Part shown: positions 8,701 to 16,462 of the stretch, in pieces | How positions within the stretch are numbered: position 1 is the stretch's first letter | Layout: the number at the start of each line of letters is the position of its first letter | Assembly: GCA_017303635.1 (NCBI GenBank) | Contig: JAFLCG010000025.1 | Location: 1-56,925 of the forward strand | Direction of reading: 5' to 3' | DNA: 56,925 bases | DNA from: Anaerolineae bacterium | GTDB lineage: Bacteria > Chloroflexota > Anaerolineae > Aggregatilineales > Phototrophicaceae | Made by a program: the position numbers and the translations under genes | The notes under the pieces: generated by a model | The model's input: only the letters and a program-made list of their open reading frames with translations | Told to the model about the DNA's origin: nothing | Databases searched by the model: none

Positions 8701-11134
8701 CGGACTAGTGGCGAAAACCGCGCTGGCAGCCGCCACCAGCAAACGCTTCTTCCATTGGGAATTGGAGTTCCCCGAAGTGTTCTTTGCGCCGTCTACCCCC
8801 GGTGGACAGGATGTGAAGCTGCGTGAAAATGGCGGTTTTGATGCAGTGGTGGGGAATCCGCCATATGTAAGGGTACAGCGTATTGAACATGACGTAATTG
8901 ATTATCTCTTTGAGCGATACCAAACTTCACACAAAAAAATCGATATTTCCCTTAGTTTCCTCGAACTTGGAACTATCATTATAAATGCTGTAGGTAGAGC
9001 TGGTTTCATATCGTCATCGCAGTGGACTAGTACGGATTATGGACTTGCCGCACGACGCTATTTCGGCAATGGACGTGTGGTTAGGATTGTCGATTTTGGC
9101 AGCTTATCCGTTTTTGAGGACGCTTCCACATATCCAGCAATCTTTGTCTTTGCGGAAAACAACCAAGAGCTTCTCTATTTCAACGTAGAAACGCTAAGTG
9201 AAGTGTCCCTTGCTTCGTTGGAAAGAATGCAACCGATGAGGCATTTACTCTCACAACTGAACGACGATGCTTGGATTATCAAGAAAGATCTAGACCTACG
9301 ATTGAGGATAGGTGAACAGCACCCGAAGACACGTTCGCTATCAGATTATGGTCACTTCTTTATAGGTGCTTTAACAGGAAGTGACCAAGTCTTTGTTGTA
9401 TATCCCGATACAATCGACAATTACAAACTCGAGTCAGCTTTACTTCTCCCATACGCCTACAGAGGAGAGGAGGTCGAGCGTTATGGGCAGATTTCACCGG
9501 AAGCCAAGGTGATTTACCCTTATCAGCGCGGAAAAAACAGCGAGGCTATTCTAATCGCGCCAAAGGAGCTACAGAAGAAGTATCCCAATACTTATAGGTA
9601 TCTGGAGCAGTACAAATCTGCTTTGATGCAACGACTTGATTCTCGACGAAAATATGCTGAGGAACACAACTGGTATTGTTATCTCAGACCAGGGAGTTTT
9701 GGTTATATCGCCCCCCCAAAGCTGATTATTCGCGGTGTCGACAAGGTATCTAATGTTGGCCTACTGAATGGCATGAGTGCGTTTAATGGCGCAAATACAC
9801 CAGGTTTCATATTTGAAGAGAGTTCAAACATCGGTCTAAATTTCATTTTGTCAATCTTGAACTCAAATCTCATATCAAGTTACCTAGTCCAGGTTTGCCC
9901 ACCTAAACTAAACAATTACAGCCGATTCAATGCCAACAATCTAAACGAAATTCCAGCTTATGCAATTGACTTCACCACCCCCGCCGATGTACGCACCCGC
10001 GCCGTAAACGCGATCACTGCCGAATACGCGAACGGACGTTATCAACTCGCCTTGCAGCGATCAGCGGCGGCACTGGCACAGGGTCAAACCGATGTCGTGC
10101 ATGATGTGTTGGCTTATCTCGCAGGGCAGATGATTGACCTGAATAAGCAGAAACAGGCAGAAGTCAAACGCTTCCTCGCTTGGCTGGAAGGCAAGCTCAA
10201 AATCGCGCCCAAAGCGGACGCTTCCACCGGGATCGACTCGCTGACGAGAAAGACCTACCTGCAAGATTACCTCGGCGATTATCAGAAGGGAAAGCCGGAA
10301 ATCGCATGGAAGGACTTCTACTATCGCCTGCTCAAGGACTTTAGTGTGGCGGTAACGAAAGTTGAAGTGGAGATCGAACGCGAATACACGGCATCGCTCA
10401 AAGTGCTGCTGCCTATCAAAGATCAATTGGCGAAGACCGACGCGCTGATCGACAAGATTGTGTATAAGCTCTACGGGCTGACCGACACCGAAATTGAACT
10501 GATCGAGCGTCCGCAGTATGAGCAGGCACTCGCCGAGGCGAAGGTAAAGGTCATTGCCAACGCACGCATCACCGACGATGAAGTCAAGATCGACAAGATC
10601 GCCGAAAGCATTTTGCCCGCCGCGCAGCGCTTCTTCGAGCGTATCGATCCGCACGAGGTGGAGTCGGCGCTCGACGGCGAACTCCCCAACTGGCGGGCGC
10701 TCCCCCCGGATGCGCCGACCTTCTTGCTCACCGGTGATTACAACCTGCGCTCACTTCCGGATCATATGGACTTTTCCAGCAGCGTCATCCCCTACACCAA
10801 AGCGGTGGAGGTGGCACTTCACCGCCGCATCTTCGAGCCATTCCGCCAGGCGCACCGTGATACCGACTGCCGCAACGAGTTCCTGCAAAAGTTCATGCGC
10901 GGCGAAAAGGAACTCACACTGGGCAGTTACATGATTATTCTCAGCAGCACGGGCGAAAAGGCCCTGCGCGGCTTCGTCAGCGGGGTGATCCGCGACGTAG
11001 ATGGTCTTGCTACGACGCTCAACGACGAGGCGATGCGCGAAGTGCGCAACAAAGCGGCGCATGATGAGGTCATCAGCCGCGATGAGGCGGGGCAGGCAAG
11101 AAGTTGGGCGCTGGGGATTCTGGGGATGGTGTAA
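5771..11134 (+). CDS. Eco57I/type IIG-like DNA adenine methyltransferase with HEPN-like C-terminus
   Basis: A 1787-residue first gene of a three-gene cassette. The methyltransferase core has motif I LDPAMGSGHF (Asp738 to His745) and motif IV NPPY at 1029-1032, the gamma order seen in N6-adenine enzymes of the Eco57I/PglX type. The region ~1035-1400 after NPPY should be the target recognition domain; its DNA (about 8870-9960) is clearly more AT-rich than both flanks. An N-terminal type IIG nuclease-like region has EPDY at 271-274, but the expected ExK is replaced by residues around LTY (290-292), so cleavage there seems lost. The C-terminus carries R1759NKAAH1764, an Rx4H motif typical of HEPN domains. 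The next gene starts 2 bases after the stop. It probably modifies host DNA, and perhaps recognises unmodified DNA, within a phage-defence system. Which named system it belongs to is unclear. Confidence 0.85.
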   Translation: MLDNLHVNDVELTAADIGTLENADEVAHLFARLGYNVDARRRIPNSAATYLPKDAVRIEINHHELIATDDERVIKVYLFEVRSVTAALRNALANGFKGTHDTNVLLVLTKNYEELEFTLIERGIVDTKRKGLEPQILVRPIPLNINRRNPEPVKLRVLKRFTFTEEDSDYQWEKLRSAYKLAQWSEEYFNNRALFSDYYLKQRLTDSRLTPQWNEDVRPTGREIYRHIVSARKNFSRQPEAKIRKGLYEPLFTLLGFDFEVNKASDSAADEPDYRLYTKGDRSKPIAVALTYVWNRNLDDVDTTREPEDGTPDEIPGAMVVSVLEKTQVPWVIVTNGKLWRLYSSTASNKATNYYEIDLEEAIAATEQITALKYWWLMFRQQAFTGFLDMLLSESNKYAAQLRERLKDDVFLRIFPQFAKGFITHMRSQGVNAEDINLDLVFSGTMTFLYRMMFILYAESLDLLPVSEERGYGEYSLYALKRELAGVGGENEAAAPDKLKKHYTTNSTAIYDRLEKLFRLIDKGSAQVEDADLKTLNMPTYNGGLFSAENESGLFLERYAIPDQFLMLGLDRLTRDEDDKTQKLVFIDFKSLGVRQLGSIYEGLLEFKLRIAAEPLAVEKDGKRELYIPLKKAKKKDAAAAVSKGEPYLENDKQERKASGSYYTPDYIVKYIVQHTVGPVLERKLGECAPKLRDAQNRYRQHRDTVKARGNDQSPELFWKEPAMQQLVDDCLNIRVLDPAMGSGHFLVEVVDFVSNKLIDFLNGWSENPVWAALDRTREDILAGLDEKIIIDADKLTRVVLLKRAVLKRCVYGVDLNGMAVELAKVSLWLDAFTLGAPLSFLDHHLKWGNSLIGVRVREVQAALEGQQTLFSSNKFAGVMLATDLMQKVSYLSDNTVAQVQASQNAYRDASDQLAPFKRVLDVYTSRWFGNTPTKGKRGSGDFDPTIEFLKRDDTQAWLEDPHNPKHRLPADDYMMAGLVAKTALAAATSKRFFHWELEFPEVFFAPSTPGGQDVKLRENGGFDAVVGNPPYVRVQRIEHDVIDYLFERYQTSHKKIDISLSFLELGTIIINAVGRAGFISSSQWTSTDYGLAARRYFGNGRVVRIVDFGSLSVFEDASTYPAIFVFAENNQELLYFNVETLSEVSLASLERMQPMRHLLSQLNDDAWIIKKDLDLRLRIGEQHPKTRSLSDYGHFFIGALTGSDQVFVVYPDTIDNYKLESALLLPYAYRGEEVERYGQISPEAKVIYPYQRGKNSEAILIAPKELQKKYPNTYRYLEQYKSALMQRLDSRRKYAEEHNWYCYLRPGSFGYIAPPKLIIRGVDKVSNVGLLNGMSAFNGANTPGFIFEESSNIGLNFILSILNSNLISSYLVQVCPPKLNNYSRFNANNLNEIPAYAIDFTTPADVRTRAVNAITAEYANGRYQLALQRSAAALAQGQTDVVHDVLAYLAGQMIDLNKQKQAEVKRFLAWLEGKLKIAPKADASTGIDSLTRKTYLQDYLGDYQKGKPEIAWKDFYYRLLKDFSVAVTKVEVEIEREYTASLKVLLPIKDQLAKTDALIDKIVYKLYGLTDTEIELIERPQYEQALAEAKVKVIANARITDDEVKIDKIAESILPAAQRFFERIDPHEVESALDGELPNWRALPPDAPTFLLTGDYNLRSLPDHMDFSSSVIPYTKAVEVALHRRIFEPFRQAHRDTDCRNEFLQKFMRGEKELTLGSYMIILSSTGEKALRGFVSGVIRDVDGLATTLNDEAMREVRNKAAHDEVISRDEAGQARSWALGILGMV

Positions 11135-11136
11135 CA

Positions 11137-12555
11137 ATGGCAAACCCGATTCGCGCATGGATCGTCGATAGAACCTACTCACCTGCCTACACATTTGGCG
11201 ATTTCAATCGACTCTTTCAAGACGATATTGTCCTGTCTTTCCAAAGTGATCGCATCACTTCCATAGATGGATATGACTCTCGGACGCTGAAAATAGCTGG
11301 ATTGATTGACGGTATTGACAATCAAACGTTGGAACCGTTGCTAGAGAAGCGCTGGCAGGAAAAGCTTATAAATCATCGAGGCAAGTACTCACTAAGCGAA
11401 AGTGAGTGGAATTCCCTAAAAGAGGTGATTATTTCGCGCAACACCGATCTGAGCAGGGTAATCGATCAACTGGAAGCAGCTCAAAGAAAACCCTCGACGA
11501 TCATGAGCACTCAAGCAATAACATACGACATTATGTGGTCTCTCACAGATATGTTCAGGCCCGGTAATTGGCGACAGATTCATCAAAGTCTGCGCGATGC
11601 GCGTGAGTTAGCTGTAAGATCAGACAGAACTGATCTTGAAGTATTTTTTCATTCTCTTGAGGAAAGTGGGCAATACGAAAAAGTAGATCGTGTAACTGAC
11701 CCCGATTACGCCCTAGCGGGCACACTCTTAGATAAATCAGTTAACAAGCGCAAATCCGGAAAGAAACCTCCGCGTACGGAAGATTCAGTCATATTTGGTG
11801 ACTCGGCAGAACTTCCAAGCTTCAGCCACGATAAGCAGTACTACGCTGATATGGGTGAGGACGAGGAATGGAATCGGCATTGTGTGCGAATGGTCGATGG
11901 GGGCAGAGAACTATTTATATTCTTGGCACATCGAAAAGGTCGAGGCAAAAAAGGTAGTACTGTGAGCGATGCGCTAGGCGCAGATCTGATTTATGCGTCA
12001 CGTGTGAACAAGTCGTTTGTACTTGTTCAGTACAAGCTTCTGAAAAAAGAGAGCGGCGGTTCAAAAAAACAGAGAGTTCGTGAAAAATTAGAACTGCACG
12101 GCAAAGATAACAATCAACTTGATACCCTATTGTCGGTTTGCGATAAAACACAGACCTGTTTACATATTGCTGAGCGGAATAGTCCCTGTGTATACGCACC
12201 AAGCGGTTCAATACGACTTGCGACCTGCCCAGTTTTCTATAAGTTGGTTGGTGATGAGCACAAAATAGTACCAAACAAAAACTTCATCGATGGAGCTTAT
12301 GTTCAAGCATGTTTCATCAAAAGTCGAATGCAAGAATATAAATCCCAAACCCTTTATTACCCTGAAGAGATCGGACGTGTTTTGAGATATTCTGAATTCA
12401 CGGGGCTTGTTGGTAACGCCTATATAGGATCAAGGGCTGATGTTTTTGAGGCTATCCTCGATCAACTAGATGACGTTTTGACGAGCGGGATTGTTGCAAT
12501 CGCCTTCGAAAGTGCACAGCCAAGCCAAAAAGCCAATCAGGACAGGCTATTTTAA
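11137..12555 (+). CDS. Putative PD-(D/E)xK-like nuclease, middle gene of the cassette (472 aa)
   Basis: I chose the ATG at 11137, 2 bases after the methyltransferase stop, giving 472 residues that begin MANPIRAWIVDR; an upstream in-frame start at 11104 would overlap the methyltransferase. No family is recognised overall. Residues 281-300 read GADLIYA... and then VLVQYK (Asp283, Gln298, Lys300), which fits the D-x(n)-(E/Q)xK signature of Mrr/PD-(D/E)xK nucleases, including the glutamine variant. Basic, glycine-rich patches (RKGRGKKG, KKESGGSKK) flank it. The gene is AT-rich relative to its neighbours, suggesting separate acquisition. Its stop TAA shares one base with the ATG of the helicase gene, so it is translationally coupled. 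Nuclease function is an inference from a short motif. Confidence 0.7.
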   Translation: MANPIRAWIVDRTYSPAYTFGDFNRLFQDDIVLSFQSDRITSIDGYDSRTLKIAGLIDGIDNQTLEPLLEKRWQEKLINHRGKYSLSESEWNSLKEVIISRNTDLSRVIDQLEAAQRKPSTIMSTQAITYDIMWSLTDMFRPGNWRQIHQSLRDARELAVRSDRTDLEVFFHSLEESGQYEKVDRVTDPDYALAGTLLDKSVNKRKSGKKPPRTEDSVIFGDSAELPSFSHDKQYYADMGEDEEWNRHCVRMVDGGRELFIFLAHRKGRGKKGSTVSDALGADLIYASRVNKSFVLVQYKLLKKESGGSKKQRVREKLELHGKDNNQLDTLLSVCDKTQTCLHIAERNSPCVYAPSGSIRLATCPVFYKLVGDEHKIVPNKNFIDGAYVQACFIKSRMQEYKSQTLYYPEEIGRVLRYSEFTGLVGNAYIGSRADVFEAILDQLDDVLTSGIVAIAFESAQPSQKANQDRLF

Positions 12556-15500
12556 TGCGTATTCCCTATGTCATCGATAACATAGAAACGCGCCTCGCCG
12601 ATGTGCTGAACTATCTACTTCAGCGCCAAACGGGTCAGCAGGTGGACGTTGCGACCGCCTATTTCAGCGTGCGCGGCTACGAATTGATTCGCGAGGCGCT
12701 GCACGCTGTCCGACACTTTCGCCTGCTTTTGGGGGACCATCCGCAAGACCCGGATGACATCGGCTTGCAGCCCAACTCCCGCGCCTATCTCCGCCACGAA
12801 CTCAACGCTGCGCCGCTCACCGAGGCGACTCAGCAGCTTGTCGAAGAACTAGTGCGCTTTCTGCGTCGTGAGGATGTCGAAGTACGGTTGTATCTCGGTC
12901 ATGATCCGTCCGAAAAAGGACGGCGCAATTTCCTCCATGCCAAGTGCTACTTGTTCTACGGCGGACGCGGGAATCAACAAACGCTGTTCGACTATCTCAA
13001 CCCGCTGGCGGGCATTGTCGGCAGCAGCAACTTCACTGCGCCAGGGTTGCTCACCAATAGGGAACTAAACCTCGTACACAAAACCCTGCTTGATGAAGAT
13101 GAGATCGACGACCCGGAAGCGCGGGGACATGTGCGCGTCCAAACGGACTCGCGCTTGAACACGGGAATCACGCCTGATAACCAGCGTTTGCTCAAAAGTG
13201 AAGTGGGCGCGCGGGCCATTATGGATCTATCTCGCTGGTACGATGATCAGTGGGGCCTTGCCGTTGATTTCAAAGAAGAATTCATCGCATTGCTGGAAAA
13301 CTCGAAATTCGGCGGGCGCGAGTACACGCCTTACGAGATTTACATGAAGGCGCTGTACGAATACTTCAAAGATGACCTGGACAGTGATCTTAGCCTGCCG
13401 TCCACCAGGTCAGCGGTGGAACTAGCGGAATTTCAGGACGATGCAGTCAAGAAAGCGCGACGCATTCTCGCCCGTTACGACGGTGTCATCGTAGCGGACT
13501 CGGTCGGTTTGGGCAAAACCTGGATCGGTAAGAAGCTGCTCGAAGACTACGCCTATCACCAGCGGCAAAAAGCGGTTGTCGTCTGTCCTGCCTCACTCAA
13601 GCGTCTATGGGAAGAAGAACTGCGTTCCGCATCGATTTCGGCATATGTCGTCACGCAGGAACGCCTTGGACAAGATGACCTCGACATACGGGACTATGCC
13701 GATGCGGATGTGATCCTCGTCGATGAAGCACACAATTTCCGCAATAAGCGTGCGAAGCGCTATTTCCAGTTGGAGACCATCCTCGCAGCAAATGGGCGGC
13801 GTGGGCGCGATGGTGGACGCAAGAAACTGATTTTGCTGACCGCCACGCCGATCAATAACAATATCTTTGACCTCTACAACCAGATCAACCTGTTCACGGG
13901 GAATGACCGCACGTATTTTTCGTCGGCAGGGATTGGCGACCTGTACAAGTATTTCCTCGCAGCCCGCCGCGAATCGATTGAAGAAGGCAGTATCCGCATT
14001 TTCAATCTGCTCGAAGAAGTGGTCATTCGCCGAACGCGCCAGTTTATCCAGCGCGCCTATCCCGAGGCAACTATCCGGGGCAAGAAAGTCACTTGGCCCA
14101 AGCGTCAACTCCGCACGATTGAGTATAACCTCGAAGCCGCCTATGAAGGGTTCTATCAGCAGATTGTCCGCCGTATTGAAGGACTGAACCTTGCCCATTA
14201 CAACCTTGAGTCGTACAAGCTGGGCGATAAGCCCGACGAGTTCGAGTTAGGTCGGCAAGTCGCCCTGGTAGGCATTTTTAAGAGCCGCTTTCTCAAACGG
14301 CTGGAGTCCAGCATTGATGCGTTTCGCATCTCAATTCGGCGTGGGCTAGAGTTCGTCAAGACCTTTGATGAATATTTGCAGGATAACACCGTGCTGGATG
14401 CTGCGTCGTTTCAGCATGCGATGCGTTTGCTCGAAGAGGATGATGCCGACAGCGAAGACATGACTCCTGCTTCGCGTGCCTCCGAAATGGATGCGGCAAC
14501 TGAGGCGCGTGATTTGATCGAGGGGCTGCCCCGGCTTGATCCCGCCAAATATGATCGGCGGGCATTACACCGCGCCTTGCAGGAGGATATCGATGCGCTG
14601 ACCGAAATCTGGCATGACATAAAGAATATAAGCTATCTGCACGATGCCAAGCTGGAGCGCCTCAAGCAGTTCTTGGAAACGGACCTTCGCGGGCAGAAGG
14701 TACTCATCTTCACCTACTACAAGGACACAGCTCGCTATCTGTATCGGGGACTGACCGAAGACCACAACGCTGCATGGCTTCAGGCGATGGGGCAGCCGAA
14801 CATCCGCCGTGTTGACAGCAATGTTAAACCGGCGGATCGCATTCGCAGTGTGGAAAATTTCGCACCGATTGCTAGTGGGCAACCACATGTTCGCGGCACA
14901 GCGCATGAAATCGACATCCTGATCTCAACGGATGTGCTTTCCGAAGGGCAAAACCTGCAAGACTGCGGATATCTCATCAATTATGACCTGCATTGGAACC
15001 CTACCCGCATGGTGCAGCGTGCCGGACGCATTGATCGTCTTGGGTCTGTGTTCGAGACGTTGACAATCTACAATCTGTTCCCGGATCGGGCACTCGAAGC
15101 GCTACTGGGGTTGGTCAAAAGCCTCACGTCCAAGATTGATGTCATCAATCAGACAGGTTTTCTGGACGCAAGTGTTCTCGGTGAAGTTGTCACACCGCGC
15201 GACTTCAATACACTGCGGCGCATTGCGGACGAGGATAACACGGTGATTGAGGAACAAGAGTCGTTCCTCGAATTGGCGAGCAGTGAGGTCTTGCTCGCCC
15301 AGCTTCAAAAAGTCCTCGCCACGGAAGCCCGGCAGTGGTTGACCGATCTCGACGACGGAATTCATTCCGGCTTGGAACGGCGTGACGCACGCGGTATGTT
15401 CTTCTATTTCACCGCCCTTCATCCTGAGCAAGGGCGGAGTCACTTCTGGCGTTACTACGACATTGCCCAGAATCGAATCATTGATAATCGCTATCAGATT

Positions 15501-15959
15501 ATGCAGATCATTGCATGTGGTCCTGAAACACCACGTTTTCCACCGCCCTACCAGGAGATCAACGTGTATGAGGTACAGGAGCGCGTGATCCAAAGTATTC
15601 TGGCGGATGTGGAACAGCAAGAAGTCGCAGCGCTTGTCGCCAAGCCCGTCGCGGAAGAGCAGAATATCGTCTCGCAAATCCTGCAAGAGCATCTTAACAG
15701 CCCGGAGTTTGACCGCAGGGAACTGCGTGAACTTCGAAAGTTCCTCAAACAGCCCTTGGTTGGAGCATCTGTACAACGGTTACGAAAAGCGCTCCAAGAA
15801 TACACCAGTTCTGGGCAGCTCAGTGAGTTAATCAGTATCCTGCGTGAACTATATGTGCAGCAAGGCAGTCCGTTGAGTGAGACCACATCGGATGTTTCCA
15901 AGAAACGTTTGAAGCGAGAAGATCTCTACCTGATCTGTTATGAATACATCTGGCGCTGA
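12555..15959 (+). CDS. PLD-family nuclease fused to SNF2-type helicase (1134 aa)
   Basis: The N-terminus has a phospholipase-D-like site, HAK at 128-130 and GSSNF at 156-160, as in PLD nucleases fused to helicases. The SF2/SNF2 core follows: GLGKT with Lys321, DEAH at 390-393, the LLTATPINN motif III, and the C-terminal lobe with STDVLSEGQNL and QRAGRIDRLG (motif VI). The roughly 220 residues after that are helical with no recognised domain. It starts on the last base of the previous stop (TAATG). Single-polypeptide PLD plus SNF2 recalls the separate DrmC and DrmD proteins of DISARM, but DrmA and DrmB are not present here. The probable role is ATP-driven translocation on, and cutting of, unmodified foreign DNA. 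The PLD site shows a single HxK; it may work as a dimer. Confidence 0.88.
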   Translation: MRIPYVIDNIETRLADVLNYLLQRQTGQQVDVATAYFSVRGYELIREALHAVRHFRLLLGDHPQDPDDIGLQPNSRAYLRHELNAAPLTEATQQLVEELVRFLRREDVEVRLYLGHDPSEKGRRNFLHAKCYLFYGGRGNQQTLFDYLNPLAGIVGSSNFTAPGLLTNRELNLVHKTLLDEDEIDDPEARGHVRVQTDSRLNTGITPDNQRLLKSEVGARAIMDLSRWYDDQWGLAVDFKEEFIALLENSKFGGREYTPYEIYMKALYEYFKDDLDSDLSLPSTRSAVELAEFQDDAVKKARRILARYDGVIVADSVGLGKTWIGKKLLEDYAYHQRQKAVVVCPASLKRLWEEELRSASISAYVVTQERLGQDDLDIRDYADADVILVDEAHNFRNKRAKRYFQLETILAANGRRGRDGGRKKLILLTATPINNNIFDLYNQINLFTGNDRTYFSSAGIGDLYKYFLAARRESIEEGSIRIFNLLEEVVIRRTRQFIQRAYPEATIRGKKVTWPKRQLRTIEYNLEAAYEGFYQQIVRRIEGLNLAHYNLESYKLGDKPDEFELGRQVALVGIFKSRFLKRLESSIDAFRISIRRGLEFVKTFDEYLQDNTVLDAASFQHAMRLLEEDDADSEDMTPASRASEMDAATEARDLIEGLPRLDPAKYDRRALHRALQEDIDALTEIWHDIKNISYLHDAKLERLKQFLETDLRGQKVLIFTYYKDTARYLYRGLTEDHNAAWLQAMGQPNIRRVDSNVKPADRIRSVENFAPIASGQPHVRGTAHEIDILISTDVLSEGQNLQDCGYLINYDLHWNPTRMVQRAGRIDRLGSVFETLTIYNLFPDRALEALLGLVKSLTSKIDVINQTGFLDASVLGEVVTPRDFNTLRRIADEDNTVIEEQESFLELASSEVLLAQLQKVLATEARQWLTDLDDGIHSGLERRDARGMFFYFTALHPEQGRSHFWRYYDIAQNRIIDNRYQIMQIIACGPETPRFPPPYQEINVYEVQERVIQSILADVEQQEVAALVAKPVAEEQNIVSQILQEHLNSPEFDRRELRELRKFLKQPLVGASVQRLRKALQEYTSSGQLSELISILRELYVQQGSPLSETTSDVSKKRLKREDLYLICYEYIWR

Positions 15960-16462
15960 TACACCCTTAAGCCGCTTCGCTATGCTTGGTGTTCAAATTT
16001 GACGCATACTGCAATCACAAGTATAGGCACTTGTTCAAGCCACTAATTCTGTTGAATATGTCGTAACTGTATTGCCACATCTTCACAATTCTGAACCTGA
16101 TGTCTTGGACAGGTTACTCACCTAGAGATAAGGTCGCTTACCCGTGAATTGGCGAGATGGCGTTGCACAATCTCAAGAGCATGATGTGTAATTGTCACCT
16201 CTGGTGAAGTGATGACTTCAGGACAGCTCGCTGCAAACATTCTTTTGACCAACAGATATACCAATGCCTCTATGTTGGGACATACCAGCGTTCAATTTCT
16301 CAATTCAGCGACTTTTTCAGACTGCTTAGTTCAAGCAGAACTGAACGTGCACATTGTCTGAATGCTTATATAAAGCGGGCTGTGGCTATTATTTACAAGA
16401 CTCGATGTATTCAAGTAAACAACAGCCACATATGCCTATATCCTGACTAACTCAGACTGCGC
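15960..16462. other. Convergent intergenic region
   Basis: This lies between the helicase gene (plus) and the giant secreted-protein gene (minus). I see no gene. It is AT-rich and holds the stem-loop at 16382-16429 described separately; no T-tailed intrinsic terminator for the helicase operon was found. Confidence 0.6.
16382..16429. terminator. Possible terminator stem-loop
   Basis: GTGGCTATTATTTAC (16382-16396) pairs with GTAAACAACAGCCAC (16415-16429), 15 pairs with two mismatches and an 18-base loop. It sits about 33 bases past the stop of the minus-strand giant gene. No clear T run follows, so termination is only a guess. Confidence 0.4.

Noticed and set aside
5771..15959. Calling the cassette DISARM or BREX
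   Set aside because: DrmA and DrmB, and BrxC, PglZ and BrxL homologues, are not present; only single components are similar.
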